DNA of 33,635 bases from Mycoplasma sp. CAG:611 (GTDB lineage: Bacteria > Bacillota_I > Bacilli_A > RF39 > UBA660): assembly GCA_000434175.1 (NCBI GenBank), contig HF999800.1:27268-60902 (forward strand). Direction: 5' to 3'. The number at the start of each line of letters is the position of its first letter. Position 1 is the stretch's first letter. The notes under the pieces are model-generated. The model was not told the origin of the DNA. It made no database searches and worked only from the letters and a program-made list of their open reading frames with translations. The translations under genes and the position numbers were made by a program. Positions 21,106-30,498 of this stretch are shown here, one piece after another.

Positions 21106-22506
21106 CTATAGATTTATAATTTCATATGTTGTATTGTCTTTTGTATCTATTAATCTTATATTTTTATTTAATAATTCTTCCCTAATTTTATCTGCTAAAA
21201 GATAATCTTTATTTTCTTTAGCTTTTTTTCTTTCTTCAATTTTATCTAAAATATATTTTTCATCAATCTCAAGTTTTATTTCTCCCTTTTTTAATAAATC
21301 AAGTCCTAAAACTTTATCAAATGACTTTATTATTTCTTTTTTTGTCTTATCATTTAAGTTTTTATCTTTTAACACTTCATATACTAATGTTAACATTAAA
21401 GATGTATTTAAATCATTATTAATCGCATCTTTAAATTTTTCTTCATAAACCTTTACTTGATTATCTATAATATTTCCATCTTCTTTTAATGATAAAACTT
21501 TGTTTTTTAATTTCATATATGTATTTTGTGCTTGATTTAAAGCATCATATGAAAAAGTTAATTGTTTTCTATAATGACTTCCTAAACAGAAATATCTATA
21601 TGCAAGCGGTAAATATTTTTTACTTTCAAGAAAAGATAAAGTTAAAAAATCTCCCTTGCTTTTACTCATTTTACCAGTTTCATCATTTAAATATTCTCCA
21701 TGAACCCAATAATTACACCATTTATGACCGAAGTAAGCTTCACTTTGGGCTATTTCATTAGTGTGATGTGGAAAAATTAAATCTACTCCTCCACAATGTA
21801 AATCTAAATATTCTCCTAAATAAAGACTTGCAAGTGTTGAACATTCAATATGCCATCCAGGATAACCGACTCCCCATGGGCTATCCCATTTTTGTTCTTG
21901 ATCTTCAAACTTACTTTTTGTAAACCATAAAACAAAATCATAAGGATTTTTCTTATATAAATCATGAGTTACATCATCTCTTACTGCAATTTTTTGATTT
22001 TCTTCAGTTCTTCCTGATAGTTGATAATAATTAGGCATTTTAGATATATCAAAATATATGTTTCCACCAGCTTGATAAGCATACCCTTTTTCTAGTAACG
22101 TTTCAATTACTTTTATATAATCATTTATATGAGAAGTTGCTTTTTCAATTATTTCCGGTTTTTTAATATTTAATTTAGCTAAATCTTCTAGAAACTTTTT
22201 AGTATAAAATTCTGCTATTTCTTGCGCTGTTTTTCCTTCTTTTTTAGCACTATTACTCATTTTGTCTTCGCCAATATCAGCATCATGCACAATATGACCA
22301 ACATCTGTTATATTCATCACTCTTTTTACATTATATCCAAGATAATTAAGACCTCTTTCTAAAAAATCTTCAAATAAATAAGTTCTTAAATTTCCTATAT
22401 GAGCATAATTATAAACAGTTGGTCCACATGTATACATTGTAACATTCTTATCATTATGTGGAATAAATTCTTCAACTTTTTTAGTTAATGTATTATATAT
22501 TCTCAT
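21106..22506 (-). CDS. cysS: Cysteinyl-tRNA synthetase
   Basis: Class I aminoacyl-tRNA synthetase that charges tRNA-Cys. Read from the ATG at 22504-22506 (after GGAGGTG) the protein has 466 residues and starts MRIYNTLTKKVEEF. The zinc ligand Cys27 and the HIGH motif occur in CGPTVYNYAHIGNLR (HIGN at 36-39). WHIECS, HCGGVDLIFPHHTNE and the KMSKS loop GKMSKSKGDF follow. An upstream in-frame extension to 22554 lacks a ribosome-binding site and is not family-like. There is no room for a T-box leader before it. Confidence 0.97.
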   Translation of the reverse strand: MRIYNTLTKKVEEFIPHNDKNVTMYTCGPTVYNYAHIGNLRTYLFEDFLERGLNYLGYNVKRVMNITDVGHIVHDADIGEDKMSNSAKKEGKTAQEIAEFYTKKFLEDLAKLNIKKPEIIEKATSHINDYIKVIETLLEKGYAYQAGGNIYFDISKMPNYYQLSGRTEENQKIAVRDDVTHDLYKKNPYDFVLWFTKSKFEDQEQKWDSPWGVGYPGWHIECSTLASLYLGEYLDLHCGGVDLIFPHHTNEIAQSEAYFGHKWCNYWVHGEYLNDETGKMSKSKGDFLTLSFLESKKYLPLAYRYFCLGSHYRKQLTFSYDALNQAQNTYMKLKNKVLSLKEDGNIIDNQVKVYEEKFKDAINNDLNTSLMLTLVYEVLKDKNLNDKTKKEIIKSFDKVLGLDLLKKGEIKLEIDEKYILDKIEERKKAKENKDYLLADKIREELLNKNIRLIDTKDNTTYEIINL

Positions 22507-22568
22507 AAAACACCTCCATTTAATTTTATTGAATAAACTCTTTTTATATGGCATTATTATATCACAAC

Positions 22569-22595
22569 AAAAAAAACATGTCCATAAAAGACATG
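22569..22595 (-). terminator. Rho-independent terminator after clpC
   Basis: Stem CATGTC / GACATG (22590-22595 with 22577-22582) with a 7-base loop, followed by eight T on the minus strand. Confidence 0.8.
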
Positions 22596-22602
22596 ATAAA
22601 AT

Positions 22603-24906
22603 TTATCTTACCTCTGTTTTTAAGGACATTATTTTTATATTATTATTTCCTTCGATTATTTTATCTATAAGTTTACTTTCCAAATAATCATTTATTACTT
22701 TTTTCACCTTTCTAGCACCATATATTTCATATTCACATAAATTTTTAATATCATCAAACGCTTTTTTACTTAAAGTAAACTTTATGTTTTTTTCTTTATA
22801 AAACTCTCTTATATTATTAAGTTCTTTGTTTATAATCTTATCAATAACTTCTTCAGTAATTGAATTAAAATATATTGTTTTATTAATTCTATTTAAAAAA
22901 GGTATACCAAAATAAGATTTCAAAGAAAAAGAATAATCATTTTCTTTATGGTTAAAACCAACATGTTTTTGATCACTTCCAACATTTGATGTCATTATTA
23001 TAATAGTATTATCAAATCTTATTATATTTCCTTTAGAATCTTTAACTTTCCCTTCATCTAATATTTGTAAAAATAAATCAAGAATATTAGAACTACATTT
23101 TTCTATTTCATCAAGTAAAATAACTGAATATGGTTTATTTCTAATTTCTTCGAAAATATTTTTATTATCATTATATCCAACATATCCTGCTGGACTACCA
23201 ATTAATTTACTTATTGAATGAGCTTCTTTATATTCACTCATATCTAATCTAATAAAATTATCTTTACCATATAAAAGATTAGCATATTCTTTAGCAAGAT
23301 GTGTTTTTCCTACGCCACTTTTACCTACAAAAAGAATAGAATAAGGAAGATTATTATTTTTATAACCATATCTTATTTTTTTAGTTATTTCATATAAACT
23401 ATTAATCGCATCATCTTGCCCTATTATTTTCTTATTTAAAAGTGTAATTATATTTTTTATTGAAGAAGTTTTATTACCTTCATAAATAGGTATTTTAGTT
23501 TTTTGTTCAACAACTTCTTTTACATCTTTAAGAGTAACAGTTTTCAAATAAGATTTATTGATATTTTTAAGTTCCAATTCATTAGGTTTTGATTCAAGCA
23601 TCATTTCTTTTTGTTTATATAAAAAAGCATCACTAAATTTATTGTTTACAATAGATGTATTTTTTAAATTTTTAGTTATATTAAGTTCATTATTTATATT
23701 TTCATACTCTTTATATTTTTTAGTATTACTTGTAGATACTTTAGAGCATACTTCATCTAATATATCAATAGCTTTATCAGGGAATTTCCTATCATAAATA
23801 TATTTTTCAGAATAATATACTATTTTTTCTACAATATCATTAGAAATTTTTACATTATGATATTTTTCGTAAATTGATGTTAATTTATTTAAAATATTAA
23901 TTGTCGTTTTAATACTAGGTTCTTTTATTTCTATTTTTTGAAATCTTCTATCTAAAGCTTTATCTTTTTCAATAAATTCTTTATACTCATCAGTTGTTGT
24001 AGCACCGATTATTTTTATTTTACCTCTTGCTAAAGCGGGTTTTAAAATATTTGAAGCATCAATCGCTCCTTCAGCACCACCTGCTCCCACTAAAGTATGG
24101 ATTTCATCAATAAATAAGATTATTTCATTTGTATTTTCAAGTTCGTTTATTATCTTCCCAAGACGTTCTTCAAACTCTCCACGATATTTTGTACCTGCTA
24201 CTAAATTAGCCATAGAAACACTTATTATTTTTTTATTTTTTAAAGTAGGCACTTTATTTTCTACAATTAACTTAGCAAGACCTTCCACAACTGCTGTTTT
24301 ACCAACTCCTGCTTCTCCAATTAAAATTGGATTATTTTTTGTTCTTCTTGATAAGATCTCAATAAGACGTTTTATTTCATCATCTCGATCTACAACAGGG
24401 TCTAATTCTCCTTCTTTAGCACGCAAGGTTAAATCAACACCATAACTTTCAACAAGTAATTTTTCTTTAGAACTTTTTTTTAAAGGACTAACATAAAAAT
24501 CCTCATATAAATCATCTATATTTATGTTCATTCCAAGCATTATTCTAATAGCAACACCTTCTCCCTCTTCTAAAATTCCAAGAAGTAAATCCTCACATGT
24601 TGCATATTCTTTATTGTTTTCTTCTACATTATAATTAACCGTTTCAAGAATATTTCTTAAAAGTGGTGTATATAAATAAAAATCATTACTTTCTTTTCCA
24701 ATACCTACTATTTTAATAAGCTCATTTTTAAATATATCATAAGTAATTCCATGATTTTTTAATTTATCTTTAATACTTTTTTCTCCATATTTTAAAAGTG
24801 ATAATAATAAATGTTCACTTCCTATATAAGGATGTTTAAGACCAATCATCTCTTGCTTCATATTAACCAATACTTTTTTAGCTTGTTCTTCATATTTTGA
24901 AAACAT
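22603..24906 (-). CDS. clpC: ClpC-type AAA+ unfoldase, ATP-dependent Clp protease subunit
   Basis: Hexameric unfoldase that feeds proteins to ClpP. The 767 residues (from the ATG after GGAGG) have a double Clp-N repeat (about 1-145) and AAA-1 with Walker A GEAGVGKT and Walker B ILFIDEIHTLVGAGGAEGA. A short middle segment (about 395-465) rich in Asn/Lys follows, then AAA-2 with GKSGVGKTH, VILLDEIEK, and the sensor GARKVKKVI. The start MFSKYEEQAKKVL matches ClpC. The middle part is more diverged than usual and a UVR-like motif is hard to see. The ctsR-mcsA-mcsB genes that precede clpC in Bacillus are absent. Confidence 0.93.
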   Translation of the reverse strand: MFSKYEEQAKKVLVNMKQEMIGLKHPYIGSEHLLLSLLKYGEKSIKDKLKNHGITYDIFKNELIKIVGIGKESNDFYLYTPLLRNILETVNYNVEENNKEYATCEDLLLGILEEGEGVAIRIMLGMNINIDDLYEDFYVSPLKKSSKEKLLVESYGVDLTLRAKEGELDPVVDRDDEIKRLIEILSRRTKNNPILIGEAGVGKTAVVEGLAKLIVENKVPTLKNKKIISVSMANLVAGTKYRGEFEERLGKIINELENTNEIILFIDEIHTLVGAGGAEGAIDASNILKPALARGKIKIIGATTTDEYKEFIEKDKALDRRFQKIEIKEPSIKTTINILNKLTSIYEKYHNVKISNDIVEKIVYYSEKYIYDRKFPDKAIDILDEVCSKVSTSNTKKYKEYENINNELNITKNLKNTSIVNNKFSDAFLYKQKEMMLESKPNELELKNINKSYLKTVTLKDVKEVVEQKTKIPIYEGNKTSSIKNIITLLNKKIIGQDDAINSLYEITKKIRYGYKNNNLPYSILFVGKSGVGKTHLAKEYANLLYGKDNFIRLDMSEYKEAHSISKLIGSPAGYVGYNDNKNIFEEIRNKPYSVILLDEIEKCSSNILDLFLQILDEGKVKDSKGNIIRFDNTIIIMTSNVGSDQKHVGFNHKENDYSFSLKSYFGIPFLNRINKTIYFNSITEEVIDKIINKELNNIREFYKEKNIKFTLSKKAFDDIKNLCEYEIYGARKVKKVINDYLESKLIDKIIEGNNNIKIMSLKTEVR

Positions 24907-25073
24907 ATTTACGCCTCCCATTAATATTCTATGTATATAATGAAAATAAATTTGATTTTTTAAACAACAAATTATTACAAAAAGAAAAGAAAATATTAAA
25001 AAATAAATAAATTATTTTCTAGATATCTTCTTTTTTATAATAAATTCTTTTTTCTATATTTCCTACTATTATA

Positions 25074-26078
25074 TTACATATTATTATCACTCATGTAAGA
25101 AATTAGTCTTACCATTTGACTAGAATATCCAAGTTCATTATCATACCATGCCACTACTTTAACAAGCGTTTTATCATCTTTTTTCAATATATCTGTTAAT
25201 AAGCCATCCACTAAAGCTCCACAAGGACATCCAATAACATCACTTGATACAATTGGATCTTCCGTATAGTTAAGCGTTTCATTTACCTTTTCTTTAAAAA
25301 TACTATTAATTTCTTCTTTTGTTACTTTTTTAGATAATTCTAATGTTAAATCAATAACAGATCCATCTCCTACAGGAACTCTCATTGCTGAACCACTTAA
25401 TCTACCTTCAAGCGAAGGAATTACTTTACCAATTGCACTAGCAGCACCTGTTTCTGTTGGAATAATATTTAAAGCAGCTGCCCTTCCTCTTCTTGATTCA
25501 ATTCCTTTTTTATGTGAAACATCAAGTATTACTTGATCGTTTGTATATGCATGAATAGTAGTCATAAAACCCATCACAACTTTAAATTCATCATCTAAAA
25601 CCTTTAATACTGGTGCCAAACAGTTAGTGGTACAACTAGCAGCACTAATTATTAAATCATCTTTATTTAAAATATTTTCATTTACATTATATACAATAGT
25701 TTTAACATTACCTTTGCATGGGGCACTTACTATTACTTTTCTTGCTCCTGCTTCAATATGCTTCAAAGCAAGTTCTTCTTTAGTAAATTTACCAGTACAT
25801 TCCAAAACATAATCAACTTCTAATTCTTTCCATGGTAACATCGCAGGATCAAGTCCCTTAAAAACTTTTACCTTTTTATTATTTATCAATAAATAATCTT
25901 CATCATAACTTATAACATAATTATTTTTTCTATGTACTGAATCATATTTTAATAAATAAGCCAACTCTTTTGCACTTGTTAGGTCATTTATTGCTACAAC
26001 TTCAACATTATCTACTTCTTCAAGTAAACTAAATACTATCCTTCCTATTCTTCCAAATCCATTAATTGCTACTTTCAT
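25074..26078 (-). CDS. gap: Glyceraldehyde-3-phosphate dehydrogenase
   Basis: Glycolytic enzyme, oxidises glyceraldehyde 3-phosphate to 1,3-bisphosphoglycerate. The 334 residues start with the Rossmann motif VAINGFGRIGR; Asp32 in AINDLTSA points to NAD. Catalytic Cys149 sits in SAASCTTNCLAPVL, and His176 region reads TTIHAYTND. RRGRAAALNIIPTETGAASAIG and WYDNELGYSSQMV are conserved. Because it prefers NAD it should be the glycolytic type. The 152-bp gap between it and clpC is AT-rich, without a clear terminator or CtsR/CIRCE operator. Confidence 0.97.
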   Translation of the reverse strand: MKVAINGFGRIGRIVFSLLEEVDNVEVVAINDLTSAKELAYLLKYDSVHRKNNYVISYDEDYLLINNKKVKVFKGLDPAMLPWKELEVDYVLECTGKFTKEELALKHIEAGARKVIVSAPCKGNVKTIVYNVNENILNKDDLIISAASCTTNCLAPVLKVLDDEFKVVMGFMTTIHAYTNDQVILDVSHKKGIESRRGRAAALNIIPTETGAASAIGKVIPSLEGRLSGSAMRVPVGDGSVIDLTLELSKKVTKEEINSIFKEKVNETLNYTEDPIVSSDVIGCPCGALVDGLLTDILKKDDKTLVKVVAWYDNELGYSSQMVRLISYMSDNNM

Positions 26079-26095
26079 AATTATATTTCCTTTCT

Positions 26096-27739
26096 TTATT
26101 CAAAATAACTTCCCCCGATAAATTCTCTTAATATTGATTCTTTTGGTATATTTTCTGTAGGAACCACTAAAAACATATTTAAAAATCTAAGTAATCTTCT
26201 TGCTTCTTCATAATATGGTGAATTAATATCTATATTATAAAGTAGTGGTTCAGCATATTGCCTTAATGCTCCAATTTCATATATTAAAGCACTGTTAACA
26301 ACAAAATCTGCTTCTTCTTGATATGGAAAAATATATTTTTCTTCACCATCTCTTACTCTACTCCATGTTTTTATTGTATATTCTGCAGAATAACCTCTTG
26401 TTCTGTTATCTCTTACCATTCTTCTAAGCAATCTATTATCACTTGTAGATACCATATTATAATTATCCACATTTAAATCTGTTAAAGGAGAAACATAAAC
26501 TTTATATTTATTTTCCTTTGGAATAGATTTTGTAAGTTCTTCATTTAAACAATGAAGTCCTTCGATTATTATTATATCATTATCATTTAACTTTAAACTT
26601 TTGTTAAACTCTGGGATACCAGTTTTAAAATTAAACGTAGGAATTATTACTTCTTCGTTATTTAATAATTTTTTTAATTGATTATTAAATAAATCTATAT
26701 CTATTGCTCTAAGAGATTCAAAATCATAATCACCATTTGGTAACTTTGGTGTTTCTTCTCTTGGTAAAAAATAATCATCTAATGATATAGGTTTAGGATT
26801 TAAACCAAAAGTATTTAAAAACATTGATAACTTTCTTGAAGTTGTTGTTTTTCCCGATGAAGAAGGTCCAGCGATTAAAACAACTTTAACACGTGAACTT
26901 TGTTCTGCAATTTGTCTTGCCAAATCAAGAAGTTCATTATTAGCAATAACTTCATTTAATGTAATAATATCATTAATTTTACCTTCTGCTATTATTCTAT
27001 TAATATCACTAGATGTAAATATGTTTAACTTTTTAGCACTTTTATAATTCTTATTAAATGCTTCAGTTATTTTTTTATGTTCAACATAAGATGGTATTTC
27101 ACCATTTAAAGTTGGATATTGTAATACAAACTCATTATTTCCTAAATATTTTAAAGTAAAAGATTTAAAAACTCTTGTATTGATAGGCATTTGTGAATAA
27201 AAATAACCATACATATTATTTAACTTATATAATGTTACATAATTAGAAGTTGTATAATAATAATTATTGGCAACAGAAGTATTAGTTGTTTGTTTAAAAT
27301 AATTAATTGCTTCTTTTCTTTTTACTATACATTTTTTAATTGGTAAATTCAAATTAACAAGTTCTATCATTTTATTCTTTATTTCTTCTAATTTTTCTTC
27401 AGTTAAATCAAATAAACATCTAATTCTTACTCCTTTATCAATCGAATGACATACTTTAAAAGAATAATTGTACCCATAAAGTTCTTTAATAGCACACATA
27501 AGTAAAAATATTAAACCTTTAACATATATTCTTGAACCTGTTCTTGAACTACAGTCAATAAAGGATAAACTACAATCTTTTTCAAGGACTTTATTTAATT
27601 CAACAAGTCTATTATCAACATAAGAAATAAGTATTGGATATTTATAATTAATACTAAATTGTCTACTAACTTCTTCAATTGTTGTACCTTTTTTATATAC
27701 GTAAGTTTTATCATTAATCTTAACATTTACAAAATCCAT
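26096..27739 (-). CDS. TGS / tRNA-synthetase-like domain protein fused to a uridine-kinase-like P-loop domain
   Basis: The 547 residues combine a TGS domain (about 1-65: VNVKINDKTYVYKKGTTIEE) and a region like the second additional domain of threonyl-tRNA synthetase (about 70-200). A phosphoribulokinase/uridine-kinase-type P-loop domain follows (about 280-490: Walker A GPSSSGKT at 291-298, then KPISLDDYFLPREETP and IIIEGLHCLNEEL). This fusion is widespread in Firmicutes and related bacteria and often annotated nucleoside kinase; the true substrate is unknown to me. The kinase motifs look intact. It is upstream of gap in the same direction with an 18-base gap, so the two probably form an operon. 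Confidence 0.88.
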   Translation of the reverse strand: MDFVNVKINDKTYVYKKGTTIEEVSRQFSINYKYPILISYVDNRLVELNKVLEKDCSLSFIDCSSRTGSRIYVKGLIFLLMCAIKELYGYNYSFKVCHSIDKGVRIRCLFDLTEEKLEEIKNKMIELVNLNLPIKKCIVKRKEAINYFKQTTNTSVANNYYYTTSNYVTLYKLNNMYGYFYSQMPINTRVFKSFTLKYLGNNEFVLQYPTLNGEIPSYVEHKKITEAFNKNYKSAKKLNIFTSSDINRIIAEGKINDIITLNEVIANNELLDLARQIAEQSSRVKVVLIAGPSSSGKTTTSRKLSMFLNTFGLNPKPISLDDYFLPREETPKLPNGDYDFESLRAIDIDLFNNQLKKLLNNEEVIIPTFNFKTGIPEFNKSLKLNDNDIIIIEGLHCLNEELTKSIPKENKYKVYVSPLTDLNVDNYNMVSTSDNRLLRRMVRDNRTRGYSAEYTIKTWSRVRDGEEKYIFPYQEEADFVVNSALIYEIGALRQYAEPLLYNIDINSPYYEEARRLLRFLNMFLVVPTENIPKESILREFIGGSYFE

Positions 27740-27843
27740 ATTATCACCTTTTATCCTTTCTATTTTATTTTATCACATATTGTAAGAATTTAGTACGAAT
27801 ATTTTTAAACTTTTTGCTTATTTTATTAATGGAGGCGATTTTT

Positions 27844-28422
27844 ATTAATATAATACCTACAGTAATTGAAAAAGAAGGACAAAACGAAAGATGTTATGAC
27901 ATATATTCAAGACTTTTAAAAGATAGAATTATTATTTTAAACGGAGAAATAAATGATAACTTAGCCAATAGTATTGTGGCACAGTTATTATTTTTAGACA
28001 GTGAAAACCATGAAGATATTAGTCTTTATATTAATTCACCAGGTGGTGTTATAACAAGTGGTATGGCTATATATGATACGATGAATTTTATTAAAAGTGA
28101 TGTTTCTACAATTTGTATAGGAATAGCTGCTTCCATGGCTGCATTTATTTTATCAAGTGGAAAAAAAGGCAAAAGATATGCTCTTCCTAACGCTGAAGTT
28201 ATGATTCATCAACCACTAGGTGGAGCACAAGGTCAAGCAACTGAAATAAAAATAGCGGCAGAACATATTTTAAAATTAAAAGATAAATTAAATACCATAT
28301 TAGCTAAAAATACTAATAGACCATTAGAAAAAATTCAAAATGATACAGAAAGAGATTACTTTTTAACTAGTAACGATGCTTTAGAATATGGTATTATTGA
28401 TAAAATTATTGAAACAAAGTAA
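27844..28422 (+). CDS. clpP: ATP-dependent Clp protease proteolytic subunit
   Basis: Serine peptidase barrel that degrades proteins delivered by ClpC/ClpX. Numbered from the start chosen here (192 residues), the triad is Ser97 (GIAASMAA), His122 (MIHQPLGG) and Asp171 (RDYFLTS), all intact. Family proteins begin M-N-[LI]-[IV]-P-T-V-I-E; here that position reads ATT AAT ATA ATA CCT, eight bases after a strong GGAGG. So the most natural start codon is ATT. Alternatives are the ATG at 27829, which overlaps the Shine-Dalgarno sequence, or TTG at 27814, both without a ribosome-binding site. It is the only clear plus-strand gene, divergent from the TGS-kinase gene. Confidence 0.93.
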   Translation: MNIIPTVIEKEGQNERCYDIYSRLLKDRIIILNGEINDNLANSIVAQLLFLDSENHEDISLYINSPGGVITSGMAIYDTMNFIKSDVSTICIGIAASMAAFILSSGKKGKRYALPNAEVMIHQPLGGAQGQATEIKIAAEHILKLKDKLNTILAKNTNRPLEKIQNDTERDYFLTSNDALEYGIIDKIIETK

Positions 28423-28448
28423 AAGTTCACATAAATTAGTGAACTTTT
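28421..28448. terminator. Bidirectional terminator between clpP and the transporter gene
   Basis: AAAAGTTCAC (28421-28430) and GTGAACTTTT (28439-28448) form a 10-bp stem with an 8-base loop and A/T flanks on both sides, so it works for clpP and for the convergent transporter gene. Confidence 0.8.
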
Positions 28449-28452
28449 ATAT

Positions 28453-29934
28453 TTAAATTATTGTAAATATTGTAATTACAATTAATGAAATAATTACTAA
28501 TCCTACAAACAACTTCCAAATAGTTTTTAACCATTCTTTATAACTTGTTTCAGTTAATTGTAATGTAGAAAGTAATAAAACACTTGTAGGTGCAACTAGC
28601 ATAACTGCACTATATAAACTTACAAATAAAATACTTAAAGCTTGTTTAAAACTAGCTTGTCCGATACTTCCTTGTAAGAATTGTAACACATATTGTGGAT
28701 AATAATAAATATCTACATAAAGTGGACTTCCTAAAACTGTGAAAGTTCCATAAGTAAGAGTATTAAATGTTGGAGTTATTCCAATAAGTTTTTCTCCTAC
28801 TGTTAAATAAATTGGATATGAACTTACAATTACAAGTAAAGCATAACTCATAACTACTAAAACTCCAATTGGTAAATATTTTTTTACCCCAACAATAGTT
28901 TTTTCAACAATAGCATTTACCTTAACCTTATAAATTAGACAAAGTATTAATGCAAAAATAATTAATGTTGTTGAATAATGAATATACTTTTCTGGACCAA
29001 ACCATGTACCAAATACAGTAAATCCTCCAAACAATTTCTTTAATATTGGAAAATTAAAAATTGTAAAATTATTTATCCAAGTATTAATATTATCAAATAC
29101 AACAACACCAAAAGCTTCTTTGAAGTTTAATGTTCCAAGTATAAATACTAATAAAACTAAACCTAAGATTAAATAAATAGGCCATACTTTTTTACATCCT
29201 TTATACTTTATTTCGCTAGAAATACTAGAAATTAAAGCATCTACTTCTTTTACCTCATCTTTTACTTTTTCTTTAATTTGTTCTTTTTTAGCTTTTATAT
29301 CTTTTTTCTTATCCTTAGTTTTACTTTCTTTTATTTGTAATGGAAGTAAAATTAATAATAGTAATAAAGTTAAAGCTAGAACAAATAGAATTAATTTTAC
29401 AATTATTCCATCTTTTAAAGTTAGTCCTAAAATACTATTAACTACTCCATACATTGTATAAGAATAAGTAGAACCAAACATACCTACAATAGTAGCACCT
29501 AAAACAGATGTAAGTGCAGTCATTTTACTAAATCCCATTACTAATAATAAAGATATTAAGAATGGAAAGAAAGCAAATGTTGCCACTTCTAATCCTGCTA
29601 CTGAAGATACAATAGCAATAACTACAGTTATAATAGCTAACCATAATTTTTTATTATTCATTTTCTTAGCTAAAGTATCTAATGCTTTTTTATAAAAACC
29701 AGTTTCTTCTAAAAGAGCATAAAATCCTCCTACTACTAAAATGAAAACAAATACACTAGCAAAATATCCAAATGTTGTTACCGGTATATTAAATATACTA
29801 AAAAGTCCAATTTGATATCTTCCTAGATCTTGTAAACCACCACCATAATAATATTTAGCAGGTAGTACCCAAGTTAAAATACAATATGCTAGAATCATAA
29901 TTCCAAGTATTTTAAATAATGTGTGTTTTTTCAT
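28453..29934 (-). CDS. YfcC/DcuC-like membrane transporter
   Basis: A 493-residue protein with about 11-12 membrane segments and the layout of the YfcC/DcuC/AbgT ion-transporter superfamily: helices ILGIMILAYCILTWVLP and GYFASVFVFILVVGGFYALL, then the conserved stretch VTVVIAIVSSVAGLEVATFAF-like (residues 110-135) in half one. The second half holds LVVMSYALLVIVSSYPIYL. The halves are joined by a long, highly charged loop (about 203-245, KESKTKDKKKDIKAKKEQIK and a Lys/Glu-rich continuation) that may form a coiled coil. The substrate (amino acid, peptide or dicarboxylate) cannot be read from the sequence. It stands alone, with AAGGAGG before the ATG. Confidence 0.75.
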   Translation of the reverse strand: MKKHTLFKILGIMILAYCILTWVLPAKYYYGGGLQDLGRYQIGLFSIFNIPVTTFGYFASVFVFILVVGGFYALLEETGFYKKALDTLAKKMNNKKLWLAIITVVIAIVSSVAGLEVATFAFFPFLISLLLVMGFSKMTALTSVLGATIVGMFGSTYSYTMYGVVNSILGLTLKDGIIVKLILFVLALTLLLLLILLPLQIKESKTKDKKKDIKAKKEQIKEKVKDEVKEVDALISSISSEIKYKGCKKVWPIYLILGLVLLVFILGTLNFKEAFGVVVFDNINTWINNFTIFNFPILKKLFGGFTVFGTWFGPEKYIHYSTTLIIFALILCLIYKVKVNAIVEKTIVGVKKYLPIGVLVVMSYALLVIVSSYPIYLTVGEKLIGITPTFNTLTYGTFTVLGSPLYVDIYYYPQYVLQFLQGSIGQASFKQALSILFVSLYSAVMLVAPTSVLLLSTLQLTETSYKEWLKTIWKLFVGLVIISLIVITIFTII

Positions 29935-30017
29935 ATTTTTCCTCCTTATATTAATTATGACACTAAGAAAGAAAAAAAGGAAGTATTTTTACATAATTTT
30001 CACACAAAACCCTTATT

Positions 30018-30371
30018 TTATTGCATATTTTCTTTCATTTCTGGAATAATTATAGTTTCAAGAAGAAAAAAATCAAAATTTAAATAATTAGAATTATTAT
30101 AATCTTCATCTAGTTTTAAATAAATAGTACGCATATTTTTTAAATTTTCAACTGAAAAATATGAACCATATTGTTTAATCAAATCTTTGCTCCACTCTTT
30201 AATTAGCCTATTTCCATAATTACTATTATATTTCCACCCTTGAGCGTCCACAATAACTTTTCCAATATTATACTTAACTTTAATATCATCAAGCATTTTA
30301 TTATAATATCTTTGTTTTTCTTCTATCGTATAATCATCAAGATATTTTTTAATCGTCTTTAAATAGCCCAT
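30018..30371 (-). CDS. Stand-alone DUF1016 N-terminal domain protein
   Basis: The 117 residues resemble the N-terminal domain of DUF1016/YhcG proteins: VKYNIGKVIVDAQGW (in place of the usual WxIGKxI), YGNRLIKEWSKDLIKQYG, and FSVENLKNMRTIYL (compare FSxxNLxxMRxFY). Full YhcG proteins continue into a PD-(D/E)XK nuclease domain, absent here. So this is either a domain that works alone or a remnant. DUF1016_N is thought to bind DNA or partners in restriction-like systems, but I see no restriction, toxin or phage genes nearby. It sits between rdgB and the transporter with GGAGG before its ATG. Confidence 0.65.
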   Translation of the reverse strand: MGYLKTIKKYLDDYTIEEKQRYYNKMLDDIKVKYNIGKVIVDAQGWKYNSNYGNRLIKEWSKDLIKQYGSYFSVENLKNMRTIYLKLDEDYNNSNYLNFDFFLLETIIIPEMKENMQ

Positions 30372-30464
30372 AATATCCTCCTTTCTTTTTATATTTTTAG
30401 AAGGTTTATTTTTACCCTCTATATATGTTATATTGAAATTTTTTCATTTCACCTAAATTTTTTG

Positions 30465-30498
30465 CAAAAAAAATGAAAAAAACATTAATTTTTTTCAT
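30465..30498 (-). terminator. Rho-independent terminator after rdgB
   Basis: Stem ATGAAAAAAA / TTTTTTTCAT (30489-30498 with 30473-30482), 6-base loop, then eight T on the minus strand. The rdgB stop codon is in the loop. Confidence 0.8.

Noticed and set aside
22507..22554. Extended start of CysS, and a T-box leader
   Set aside because: The extension lacks a ribosome-binding site, and the space between clpC's terminator and the ATG is too short for a T-box; no T-box sequence is seen.
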